Origin: an uncultured Bacteroidales bacterium
GTDB taxonomy: Bacteria > Bacteroidota > Bacteroidia > Bacteroidales > Paludibacteraceae
Reading direction: 5' to 3'
DNA: 58,725 nucleotides
Assembly (NCBI GenBank): GCA_944321745.1
Contig: CALUML010000003.1
Span: forward strand, 1 to 58,725
Of this stretch, positions 10,201-17,596 are shown one piece after another. Below the pieces are notes generated by a model, which saw only the letters and a program-made list of their open reading frames with translations, made no database searches and was not told the DNA's origin. Every line of letters starts with the position of its first letter. Within the stretch, counting starts at the first letter, position 1. Position numbers and translations under genes: made by a program.

Positions 10201-11389
10201 AGTCGAGATAGAGGGTTTGGGTCAATGCCTGCCCCTCGGCGGGCCGGTCGGTATTCCTATACAATTTCGTTGCGTTCCAGCCGCACTTGAATATCTCGGC
10301 ATAGCCGTCGCCGTCGAAGTCGGCCACTTCCAGCGTGCCGTCGGCCCAGCCGGGTATCACATCGTTCACGCCCGCCACCGGGGTGAAAGCCGTGTTCGTG
10401 CCATCATTCTTATACACGGCAAACGAACCTGCTCCGTTCCAACCGGAGATGAAGAAGTCGGTGTAGCCGTCGTGGTCGCAGTCGCCCGTGCGGATGGGGC
10501 CAACCTGCACGCCCGGCAAGCCCAGGTCAACCTTGGTAAAAGCATTCGTGCCGTTGCCTTTCCACACGTCGGTGAAGAACGCGCCTTCCTTCAACCCTCC
10601 CAAGAGGATGTCCAGGTTACCGTCCCGGTCGTAGTCCACCCAATAGGCAAACGATTGGCCGTAGCCCGTCAGCGCGATGTCGGTCTGCTCGGTGAAACCG
10701 CCCTTTCCATCGCCCTTATAGACGTGTGCCTGCTGCCACCCGTTCAGCAATATGTCCAGGTTGCCGTCGTTGTCGTAATCGCCGAAGCGGGCTTCCCCGT
10801 CGGACATGAGGAACAAGGTCGTGTTGTTGATGTCGGTAAACGCGTTGTTGCCCTCGTTGTGCCAGATGGTCACTTTCGCGCCAAGTCCATCCTTATGACC
10901 CACTTGCAGGACATCCATCTTCCCGTCGTTGTCATAATCGCCGAACTCGATCACGCCGTTCGAGCGGCCGTCAAGCGTGGCTGCCTGGGTGAACACGCCT
11001 TGCCCGTTGTTCTGGTACACATAGGCCTGTTGCACGTTCTTCCCGTCCACGGGCGACCAGCCTTGTATGGCGAGGTCCAAGTCGCCGTCGCCGTCATAGT
11101 CGCCCACCGCGATGGAGCTGTGGATAAAGCCCTTGTCCAACCCCGTATTCTCGGCCAGGGTAAAGCCGCCTTGGCCGTCGTTCAGGTACAGCCACGTCTT
11201 GTCCACACCGGCGGCTTTCCCGGTCAGCACGATGTCGAGGTACCCATCGCCGTTGAAGTCGCCGCAGGCGGAGGCACAGTCGTTTTCCACATTCTGCTCA
11301 AAGCAGGCAGGTGTCATGTCTTGATAAATCTGTGCATTCATTCCGAATGCCCCGGCCAATGCCAGGCCTAACAGTACGTTCTTTTTCAT
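7280..11389 (-). CDS. Giant multidomain SGNH/GDSL esterase with FG-GAP repeats and T9SS sorting domain
   Basis: 1369-residue exported protein. Order: signal peptide (to about 20); FG-GAP/VCBS propeller repeats (about 25-345, many DxDGDGxxD motifs); two tandem copies of a roughly 200-residue domain that begins YLDFGK/YIDFGK and carries DANGHYWNN; a BIG2-type Ig domain (about 790-880); an SGNH hydrolase domain with the nucleophile Ser in MGSSVPYGQG (about 913), SLGNEG, MGNN and the Asp/His block DNAHPNTAGH (about 1073); a LamG-like domain; and a C-terminal type A T9SS sorting domain (VTVYKVTGEKL ... LPSGIYVLRMV). The SGNH core suggests removal of acyl esters (for example acetyl) from a glycan. 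The other domains look like carbohydrate-binding or scaffold parts. Confidence 0.82.
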   Translation of the reverse strand: MKKNVLLGLALAGAFGMNAQIYQDMTPACFEQNVENDCASACGDFNGDGYLDIVLTGKAAGVDKTWLYLNDGQGGFTLAENTGLDKGFIHSSIAVGDYDGDGDLDLAIQGWSPVDGKNVQQAYVYQNNGQGVFTQAATLDGRSNGVIEFGDYDNDGKMDVLQVGHKDGLGAKVTIWHNEGNNAFTDINNTTLFLMSDGEARFGDYDNDGNLDILLNGWQQAHVYKGDGKGGFTEQTDIALTGYGQSFAYWVDYDRDGNLDILLGGLKEGAFFTDVWKGNGTNAFTKVDLGLPGVQVGPIRTGDCDHDGYTDFFISGWNGAGSFAVYKNDGTNTAFTPVAGVNDVIPGWADGTLEVADFDGDGYAEIFKCGWNATKLYRNTDRPAEGQALTQTLYLDFGKSDGTNGNITAEADANGHYWNNIVSDESGAPSRKPAGYTVDLVNADNQATGITLETVEDFMANGKKNGALLAPNPDLLGDLAVATATEDYFFIDNGVADKGAFVLKGLNPQRAYKFYVFGSRSGNDVRTSIFSITGRNGSHGTHQTTGAGIGTDIGNTNDDDIWESGYVMPKDNGEILFELGILTGGYAYINAMKIEEYEGYTLPVADRQFYIDFGKNNNGTDGTPTASPDANGHYWNNMYSNGDGPTTEQAGLKIDIVYSDNTETPYEVELADKFEFNGVRNGGLTNPDPALLGDLAIATATQDYIFRSGDGTTASILFKNLDKEKMYRFHIFGSREEKTGNRIGIVQLIGSNSVTGIHQMGGKDMAGTGVHRNVANIFVSDLLVPDTEGTITLKLTEWLGNFFHVNAMKVEELDVTEQATALAITGGDAIDVCGQTLQLSATATPEGAFCPAVTWAVSDDELAQITENGLLYPLGNGTVTVTATATFASGSQLTDSKEITLSNQTPDDYTLTVMGSSVPYGQGADTGKGYAQLWANYLATEAEHAWSTDNISVPGNNTTDVMNRWDSDLLPTCSRYVYYGLSLGNEGVHENGQTAFDSYRDNMQTIIERTRLFGKVPLMGNNYARADFNESDYNFVKQLNLLIHEWDVPSVNLLGAIDNGAGQWATGYQADNAHPNTAGHAEMFYAFVPSLLDALVVGKPQPVRQEGTSLSLGVQDGQAQLVTWQPEGTLHPFTVTFSFRTESAGTLLRFAARNGSLVGKVMLAADGTLTYDATQDDQVVTASGTLNDGEWHTVSLTHYFARQATLLYVDGVLQGEVKERLYSTTFSLNAADNPLTAADFRELYFYRAGMCAEEIAALHEGRMLKSSLEIYAPLDGTASGEGIVENKAQSLNKLVLEENRVSTGLDGVQANARLKEVTVYKVTGEKLMTLQGDNWEKDGLNNLPSGIYVLRMVDENGNIATRKAVGGEQ

Positions 11390-11461
11390 GTTAATACTTA
11401 TTATTGTGTTTGTTAATATGGTTTCTTCGTATTTTCATGCTCATCCTGTTTTGTATTTCCC

Positions 11462-11573
11462 CGCATAAAGTAGTCGTTCCACAGCTGTGAGACAATCGTC
11501 TCACGGCTGTGGAACGATCGTCTCACAGCCGTGATTCAATCGTTCCACGGCTGTGGAACGACTACCTTATGCG
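11462..11573. repeat. Palindrome array, 22-nt period (family CACRGCYGTG)
   Basis: Four cores CACAGCTGTG, CACGGCTGTG, CACAGCCGTG and CACGGCTGTG start at 11480, 11502, 11524 and 11546, exactly 22 nt apart, each flanked by CGTTC/GAACG or CGTCT/AGACG arms. The whole block is itself palindromic: CGCATAA at 11462 pairs with TTATGCG at 11567. It fills the gap between two PUL genes. Confidence 0.85.
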
Positions 11574-11627
11574 AAGAAAGTTCCTACCCCGCCCGCTTGC
11601 GGGGACGACTTGATGCGGACGTTCCCG

Positions 11628-13586
11628 TCAGAACTTCCGGCTCACCCGCCGCCCATTGGCCTTGAACACGGAGAGGATGCCGCCCTGCCTCGCCGGGAGA
11701 TACCATTGCAGGCTTCTGCCCGCCTGCTCCATCCGCCCCAGCAGCTTGCCGTCATAGGAATAAAGGGCGCACTCCGCCATGTCGTCCGGGCTGCTCACGT
11801 GCAGCACCTGCCCGTCCACGTACACCGACAGTTCCTTTTCATCGGCCAACGGGGCCATGCCCGCACCTTCCGGGGCTTCGTTCACCCGGAACTCCATCCA
11901 CGTCCAGGAGGCCTTCGGGTCGGTGTCGGTGATCGTTTCCGTTTCTATCGCCCCCTCGATGCGGTTGCGCACCTCGATGTTCACCCGCATCACGTCCTCG
12001 GGGGCCGGGGCGGCTTCCAGCCCGAGCAACTTCCAGGGGACGGCCACTTCCATTTCATAATAATATGAACCCAACCGGACCTGGTAGTTCACCCCGTCCG
12101 TGTCGGCGGCCTCGTTCCATCGGTTGTTTTCACCGTATTTCAAGGACATCGTGCCGTCCACGTTGAAGAAGAACTGGAACATGCCCGTCTGCGGGTAGGT
12201 GTCGCAGGCGTTCAGCAGGTCCAGCGACAGGAACACCCCGTCGTTGTCCACCTTGTCGGTGAAGATGTCGCGGTCCACCACGCGGGCGGCGAAATAGAGG
12301 TTGTCGCGGTCGTACAGGAAATCGGCAATGGTGCGGTTGCCCGTCACCTGACCCAGGATAACCTGCTGGGCACGCTCATAGATCCATTCAACTCCTGTAA
12401 TAGAAGCATCCACGACAGGCGTTCCATAATTGGCCTCAAACCGTTTCATCGGGTAGCCTTTCACCATGTGGACCGCGTTGCCCTCGCCCACGTCGGCGAT
12501 TGAACCCAAGGCGATGACGCTGCCATCGCCCAGGGTGGCCACCGAGTTCAACACCGAGTGCTGCGTCCTGCTCAGGCAGAAGGGGGCGGTGATGCCCTTG
12601 AAATTCCTGGCATCCGCATCGCCCACCGCCACGAACATGCTGTAAGCCTCCGGCCCCACTCCCAGCCGGTCGCCGTGGTCGCCCTGCCAGGAAGCGATGG
12701 TTTCACCCGTAGGAAGCCGACGCAGGTAGGGAGCTGACGAGGAATACTGCCAATCCGCTTCGTTGGCGAATATCACGTTGCGGTCCGGACTGTCCGCCCC
12801 CACCACGCTGCTCCAATTGTCCGCCAGCGGGCAACGCACGGTGGTCGCCCGATCCACGGGGCGGCCCGGCCAGCCGTTGTCCTCGATGATGACCACTATC
12901 TCGCCGGCATCGGTCAGGATGGGCACGGGCATGCCGTCGCGCCCTCCGGGACGGAAGGAGACGCGCACCGGCCCGCTCCACGTCAACCCTTTGTCGAACG
13001 AGCGGCACATGGAGATGCACTGCTCGTTGCTCGAGGTGAAATCGTTCTCGTTGGCGAAATAGCATTGCAGCTCGCCCGAAGGCAGTTCGAGGAACGAGGG
13101 TTCCCAGCATCCGTCACCAAACGTGTGCCGCGCGTCAAAGATGAAAATGGCATCGCTCCACGTCTTGCCCACGTCGGTACTTCGCACCGCCCGGATGCCG
13201 AAGCGGCGGTTCTCACTGTACGGTTCCGCAGGGCGGGGGTTGAAGCCCACCACGATGGTGCCGTCGGCCAGCTGGATGAGGTCGGGCACGTGCAGGGGCA
13301 AGCTGTCCGTATCCTGGATGATGAGGTCGGGCGAAGTCCACGATTTCCCGTAGTCGTTGCTGTAGCACACCGAAATGCCCCCGCCGACTGCCGCAACCGC
13401 CATGACGCGCCCGTCCTGCAACTGGATGGCACGGGCATAACAGCCCGATGGAAACAGGATTTTCTCCGTATTCCTGTCCCAAAAGATGCGGGAGGAGGGA
13501 TAGGGGTCTTTGCGCACGGCCTGCACGCTGCACACCGTGAACAAAGCCAGGACCAACCCTGCATATTTCTTCCAGCCTGTACCCAT
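11628..13586 (-). CDS. Sialidase-superfamily (GH93/GH33-like) enzyme with CBM9-like and T9SS domains, copy A
   Basis: 652 residues, exported. A signal peptide is followed by a six-bladed propeller with Asp-boxes SNDYGKSW (76-83), STDVGKTW (136-143) and SFDKGLTW (196-203). A CBM9-like domain (about 395-570, ADFLYDRDNLYFAARVVDRD) and a T9SS sorting domain (about 590-652) follow. Two candidate catalytic acids are Glu162 (WEPSFLEL) and Glu235 (VVIIEDNG). Their 73-residue spacing is close to that recalled for the GH93 exo-arabinanase pair, and the arginine pattern of true GH33 sialidases is not evident. It starts 16 nt after the GH5-like gene, so the two are probably cotranscribed. It is closely similar along its length to the product at 15637-17589. 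Confidence 0.8.
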   Translation of the reverse strand: MGTGWKKYAGLVLALFTVCSVQAVRKDPYPSSRIFWDRNTEKILFPSGCYARAIQLQDGRVMAVAAVGGGISVCYSNDYGKSWTSPDLIIQDTDSLPLHVPDLIQLADGTIVVGFNPRPAEPYSENRRFGIRAVRSTDVGKTWSDAIFIFDARHTFGDGCWEPSFLELPSGELQCYFANENDFTSSNEQCISMCRSFDKGLTWSGPVRVSFRPGGRDGMPVPILTDAGEIVVIIEDNGWPGRPVDRATTVRCPLADNWSSVVGADSPDRNVIFANEADWQYSSSAPYLRRLPTGETIASWQGDHGDRLGVGPEAYSMFVAVGDADARNFKGITAPFCLSRTQHSVLNSVATLGDGSVIALGSIADVGEGNAVHMVKGYPMKRFEANYGTPVVDASITGVEWIYERAQQVILGQVTGNRTIADFLYDRDNLYFAARVVDRDIFTDKVDNDGVFLSLDLLNACDTYPQTGMFQFFFNVDGTMSLKYGENNRWNEAADTDGVNYQVRLGSYYYEMEVAVPWKLLGLEAAPAPEDVMRVNIEVRNRIEGAIETETITDTDPKASWTWMEFRVNEAPEGAGMAPLADEKELSVYVDGQVLHVSSPDDMAECALYSYDGKLLGRMEQAGRSLQWYLPARQGGILSVFKANGRRVSRKF

Positions 13587-13602
13587 ACGTGGAGCTACAT
13601 GT

Positions 13603-15450
13603 TTATAAAAAGCCTTCCACCACCTGCCGTTGCGTGCCGGTCTGCCTGAACCGGAAGGCGGACAGTTGGCCGGCAGTCAAGTCGTTCCCTTCCGAGAACC
13701 AGAACACATGGCTTGTGGCAAACCGTTCCAACAAGCCCGGCACGTCGGCATCGCCCGGGGCGGTCCACCCGGTGCAGAAGACGGGACGACCGAAGCGGTA
13801 ACAGATGCTCGCCAGCCAACCCGCCTCGGGCGCGGCTTGCACGGACGAGAAAGAAACGACATCCGACAAGCTCCATATCCGGTAGCAAAGCTCCGCTGTG
13901 CTGCCACCGCCATAGGCCAACCTATCCCAACCAGCAGTGCGCCCGTGCACCATCGCACCCCAATAATCGAAGCCCGGCTCAAACGCCTGCACCTGCACAT
14001 AGGGGGTCATGGTGAGGGGCTGGTTGGCGTACTGGTTGCGGGCGTGGCGGAAAATGAGCGACACCAGGCGGGAGAGTGCCGCCGTGTCCTTCACCCGCTC
14101 GCCCGGGTGGTGGTACAATTCCCACGCCTTGACGCGGGTGTCGCAATAATACCGCCCCACGACACTTCCCACATATTCCGCCAGCGACGGGTGCGGTGCC
14201 TCAAAGTCCTCATCCGTCAGCAGCCGGGGCATCACAGTCAGACCTTGCGCATCGGCATCGGCCAGCAAGGCATCGGCACGCTTGAAAAACGCCGCCGTGT
14301 CCGCCTGCCAATCCTCGTAAGAAAGATGCACCAGCACCGCATTGTACCCGTCCGTTTCCGGCTTCAAGCCATCCTCGCCCGCCACAAAGCCCTTCAACGG
14401 ACCGGTGGCCATCCATCGCCAGGCACGCTCGTGGCTCCAGCGGTCGGTCACTTCCAAGGGCGGATACAGTGCTTCGCCGTTTTCGGCAAAGCGGTAGTTG
14501 CGTATCATCTCTATCTCGCGGGCATCATAGGCATCGCCGTCGCTATAGAGAATGTTGTGGAACATGGGGTCATAAGGATCGTAGGTGCTGCGCTCCCAGC
14601 GGGCTTCCCAGTTGCGGTCGTTCACGTACAGCCCCCAGATGTAGAAATTCACCTTGTAGCGGGAAAAGGCATCGAACGTGCGGGCAATGCCCGACCCGTT
14701 GGTGCGCGTGAGGCATTCCGTGGCCACCATGGGACGGGGACTTATCGCTTGCAGCAAGTCCATCATGTCGTACACATGCTTGCCGAAGTCGAGCGCACAA
14801 TTATAATAATGGAAATTGTGAATGTCCATCATGGCTTCCACCTCGGCCATGCGCTTCAGCGACTTGCTGCCTTCTTTGACGGTCGCCCAGATGATAGAGG
14901 ACGTGATGGGCTGGCTGAGGTTTTCCTTGCGGCACCACGCCACCATCTGCTCGATGATGTCCATCTGCTCGTAAGTCACGGCGTTGTCCTCATAGCGCGG
15001 TTCGTTCCACAAGTCCCAGAACACGATGCGTTCCTCATCGGCAAACGCCCCCACCACCGCCCGGGTGACCCGTTCGTAATCCTTCATGGGCTGGTTGCCC
15101 CGGTTGCGGGCGAAACGTTCCTTGACGTAATTCAACACGGGGGAAACCGTCATGCCATACCGGTCGGCCTCGTCTATCATCTGCCGGATGTGGGCTATCT
15201 GTTCCTCCGCCGTTTCCCCGCGCACCCAGAATCGCACGCTGTTCAAGCCCACATCATGAGCCTTCTTCAACACGTCCGCCCGAGACATGCCGGGGTAGGC
15301 CGGATAAGGTTCGTTGAAACCCTTGATGACCCCCACCCGCTCCTGCCATTGCCAGGCCTGTTCCACCGTCCATTGTTCGCGGGCGGAAAGCGTGTGCACG
15401 CCCGCCACCAGCAAGAGGGACAAGAGGGTTATGGTTATTTTTCTTTTCAT
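13603..15450 (-). CDS. GH5-like (clan GH-A) secreted glycosidase with a degenerate second barrel
   Basis: 615 residues with a signal peptide (to about 22). The first half is a clan GH-A barrel: acid/base Glu150 in FWDLWNEPRY and probable nucleophile Glu245 in MVATECLTR. The second half (about 336-615) repeats the same plan: ERAWRWMATGPLKGF matches EQAWQWQERVGVIKGF, and KAWELYHHPG matches VFWDLWNEP. There the Asn-Glu pair is replaced by His447-His448, and the nucleophile strand reads VFCTGWTAP with no Glu. So the protein looks like one live and one dead barrel. Database names such as 1,4-beta-xylanase are often given to this kind of protein, but the substrate is unknown. It lies between the two sialidase-like paralogues. 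Confidence 0.75.
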   Translation of the reverse strand: MKRKITITLLSLLLVAGVHTLSAREQWTVEQAWQWQERVGVIKGFNEPYPAYPGMSRADVLKKAHDVGLNSVRFWVRGETAEEQIAHIRQMIDEADRYGMTVSPVLNYVKERFARNRGNQPMKDYERVTRAVVGAFADEERIVFWDLWNEPRYEDNAVTYEQMDIIEQMVAWCRKENLSQPITSSIIWATVKEGSKSLKRMAEVEAMMDIHNFHYYNCALDFGKHVYDMMDLLQAISPRPMVATECLTRTNGSGIARTFDAFSRYKVNFYIWGLYVNDRNWEARWERSTYDPYDPMFHNILYSDGDAYDAREIEMIRNYRFAENGEALYPPLEVTDRWSHERAWRWMATGPLKGFVAGEDGLKPETDGYNAVLVHLSYEDWQADTAAFFKRADALLADADAQGLTVMPRLLTDEDFEAPHPSLAEYVGSVVGRYYCDTRVKAWELYHHPGERVKDTAALSRLVSLIFRHARNQYANQPLTMTPYVQVQAFEPGFDYWGAMVHGRTAGWDRLAYGGGSTAELCYRIWSLSDVVSFSSVQAAPEAGWLASICYRFGRPVFCTGWTAPGDADVPGLLERFATSHVFWFSEGNDLTAGQLSAFRFRQTGTQRQVVEGFL

Positions 15451-15466
15451 TAGAGAATGTATTTTT

Positions 15467-15631
15467 TAGAGGGTGTGTCAAAATAAGAACGAACACGGAT
15501 TGAGCGGATTTAACGGATTGTCACAGATGAGGATACTGTTGATGGCCAATGACATCATTGGCAAAATATCCGTGTAAATCTGTTTGATCCGTATTATCTG
15601 TGTTCTAAATCCCATTTTGATACACCCTCTA
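15467..15631. repeat. Foldback repeat, 165 bp
   Basis: Ends TAGAGGGTGTGTCAAAAT (15467-15484) and ATTTTGATACACCCTCTA (15614-15631) pair with one mismatch. The apex carries GCCAATGA-CA-TCATTGGC (15544-15561). Internal sequence is of the ACACGGATTnnnCGGATT kind. It ends 6 nt before the stop of the upstream gene and 17 nt from the start of the GH5-like gene. Confidence 0.7.
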
Positions 15632-15636
15632 CAGAT

Positions 15637-17589
15637 TCAGAACTTCCGGCTCACCCGTTGCCCGTCGGCCTTGGTGACGGACAGGATGCCGCCTTGCCGG
15701 GCAGGGAGATACCATTGCAGGCTCTTACCCACCTGCTCCATCCGGCCTATCAGCTTGCCGTCATACGAATACAGGGCGCATTCGGCCATGTCGTCCGGGC
15801 TGGTCACGTGCAGCACCTGGCCGTACACGTACACGTCCAACTCCCCTTCATCGTCCGGCGAACCGATGCCCACGCCTTCGGGGGCTTCATTCACCCGGAA
15901 TTCCATCCACGTCCAAGATTCTTTCGTCTCGGTGTCGGTTATCTTTTCCGTCTCGATGGCTCCCTCGATACGGTTGCGCACCTCGATGTTCACCCGCATC
16001 ACGTCTTCGGGGGTCGGTGCGGCTTCCAGACCGAGCACTTCCCACGGGATGGCCACTTCCACATCGTAATAGAACGACTTCAGCGATACCTGGTAGTTCA
16101 CTCCGTCCGTGCTGGCGGCATCGTTCCAACGGTTGTTTTCCCCGTACTTCAACTCCATCGTGCCGTCCACGTTGAAGAAGAACTGGAACATGCCCGTCTG
16201 CGGATAGGTGTCGCTAGCGTTCAGCATGTCCAGCGACAGGAACACCCCGTCGTTGTCCACCTTGTCCGTGAAGATGTCGCGGTCTATCACCCGGGCGGTA
16301 AAATAGAGGTTATCGTGGTCGTACAGGAAATCGGCGGTGGTGCGGTTGCCCGTCACCTGCCCCAGGATGACCTGCTGGGCATTTTTATATGTCCAGTCAT
16401 CGCCCACAAAAGTACCATCGAGGGCAGGCGTGCCATAGTTGGCCTCGAAATGGTTCATCGGGTAGCCTTTCACCATGTGGATGGCGTTGCCGACATTCTG
16501 GCCGCCGATAGAGCCCAAGGCAATGACACTGCCGTCGCCCACCGAAGTAACCGAGTTCCACAACGAGTGCTCCGACATGCTCAAGTCAAACGGCGCGGTG
16601 ATGCCCTTGAAGTTTTTCGCATCCGCATCGCCCACCGCCACGAACATACCGTAAGCATCCGAACCGACACCCGCCCGGTCGCCGTAATCGCCCTGCCAGG
16701 AGGCGATGGTTTCGCCGGAAGCCAGATGGCGCAGGTAAGGAGCCGCCGAGACATATTGCTTATCCTCCTCGTTGGCGAATATCATGTTGCGGTTCGGGCT
16801 GTCCGCCCCCACCACGCTGCTCCAGTTATCCTCCAGCGAACAACGCACCGTAGTGGCCCGGAAGCCCGAACGGCCCGGCCAGCCGTTGTCCTCGATGATG
16901 ACCACGATCTCGTTGTTGGCCGTCAAGATGGGCACGGGCATCCCGTCGCGCGTGCCGGGACGGAAAGAGATGCGCACCGGCTCGCCCCACGTCAGCCCCT
17001 TGTCGAACGAACGGCACATGGAAATGCACTGCTCGTTGCTCGACGTGAAATCATTTTCGTTGGCAAAATAGCATTGCAGCTCGCCCGAAGGCAATTCCAG
17101 GAACGAGGGTTCCCAGCACCCGTCGTTGAACGTGTGCTGCGCATCGAATATGAAGATGGCATTGCTCCACGTGTTCCCGTTGTCGGTACTGCGCACGGCC
17201 CGGATGCCAAACTTGCGGTCTTCGCTATACGGTTCGGACGGCCGTGGATTGAAGCCCACGATGATGGTGCCGTCGGTCAGTTGGATAAGGTCGGGCACAG
17301 CATAAGGCACTTTGTTAGCACTGCGGATGATGACCTCGGGCGAAGTCCACGTTTGCCCGTAATTGCTGCTGTAACATACCGAAATGCCGCCACCAGCCTC
17401 GGCAGCCGCCATGATGCGCCCGTCCTGCAACTGGATGATGCGGGCATAATTGCCCGATGAGAACAAAGTCTTTTCACTGTTCCTGTCCCAAAAGATGCGG
17501 GAAGAGGAATAAGGGTCTTTGCGCACGGCGAACACACTGTTGACCACCATCAAAGCGGTCACAATCATGAAAATCTTCATCGTCTTCAT
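15637..17589 (-). CDS. Sialidase-superfamily (GH93/GH33-like) enzyme with CBM9-like and T9SS domains, copy B
   Basis: Paralogue of the product at 11628-13586 with the same order of parts: signal peptide, Asp-box propeller (SSNYGQTW, STDNGNTW, SFDKGLTW), CBM9-like domain and T9SS sorting domain ending RVSRKF. The candidate acids in CWEPSFLELPSGE and IVVIIEDNGWPGR are kept. Differences are scattered, for example CPAD-type loops near the start and SFYYDVEVAIPWEV against SYYYEMEVAVPWKL in copy A, so the duplication is not very recent. The frame is open to 17616, but that would overlap the gene before it. ATG 17589 leaves a 7-nt gap and is preferred. Its product probably acts outside the cell on terminal sugars of the same glycan. 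Confidence 0.8.
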   Translation of the reverse strand: MKTMKIFMIVTALMVVNSVFAVRKDPYSSSRIFWDRNSEKTLFSSGNYARIIQLQDGRIMAAAEAGGGISVCYSSNYGQTWTSPEVIIRSANKVPYAVPDLIQLTDGTIIVGFNPRPSEPYSEDRKFGIRAVRSTDNGNTWSNAIFIFDAQHTFNDGCWEPSFLELPSGELQCYFANENDFTSSNEQCISMCRSFDKGLTWGEPVRISFRPGTRDGMPVPILTANNEIVVIIEDNGWPGRSGFRATTVRCSLEDNWSSVVGADSPNRNMIFANEEDKQYVSAAPYLRHLASGETIASWQGDYGDRAGVGSDAYGMFVAVGDADAKNFKGITAPFDLSMSEHSLWNSVTSVGDGSVIALGSIGGQNVGNAIHMVKGYPMNHFEANYGTPALDGTFVGDDWTYKNAQQVILGQVTGNRTTADFLYDHDNLYFTARVIDRDIFTDKVDNDGVFLSLDMLNASDTYPQTGMFQFFFNVDGTMELKYGENNRWNDAASTDGVNYQVSLKSFYYDVEVAIPWEVLGLEAAPTPEDVMRVNIEVRNRIEGAIETEKITDTETKESWTWMEFRVNEAPEGVGIGSPDDEGELDVYVYGQVLHVTSPDDMAECALYSYDGKLIGRMEQVGKSLQWYLPARQGGILSVTKADGQRVSRKF

Positions 17590-17596
17590 ATTCCAT

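Noticed and set aside
4534-11371. Very long open frames on the plus strand (875 and 1371 codons) opposite the GH43-like and SGNH genes
   Set aside because: They mirror the real genes codon for codon, lack signal peptides and domains, and arise from high GC with few stop codons in the antisense frame.
11628-17589. Plain assignment of both propeller enzymes as sialidases (GH33)
   Set aside because: Asp-boxes occur in several families, and the GH33 catalytic set could not be located.
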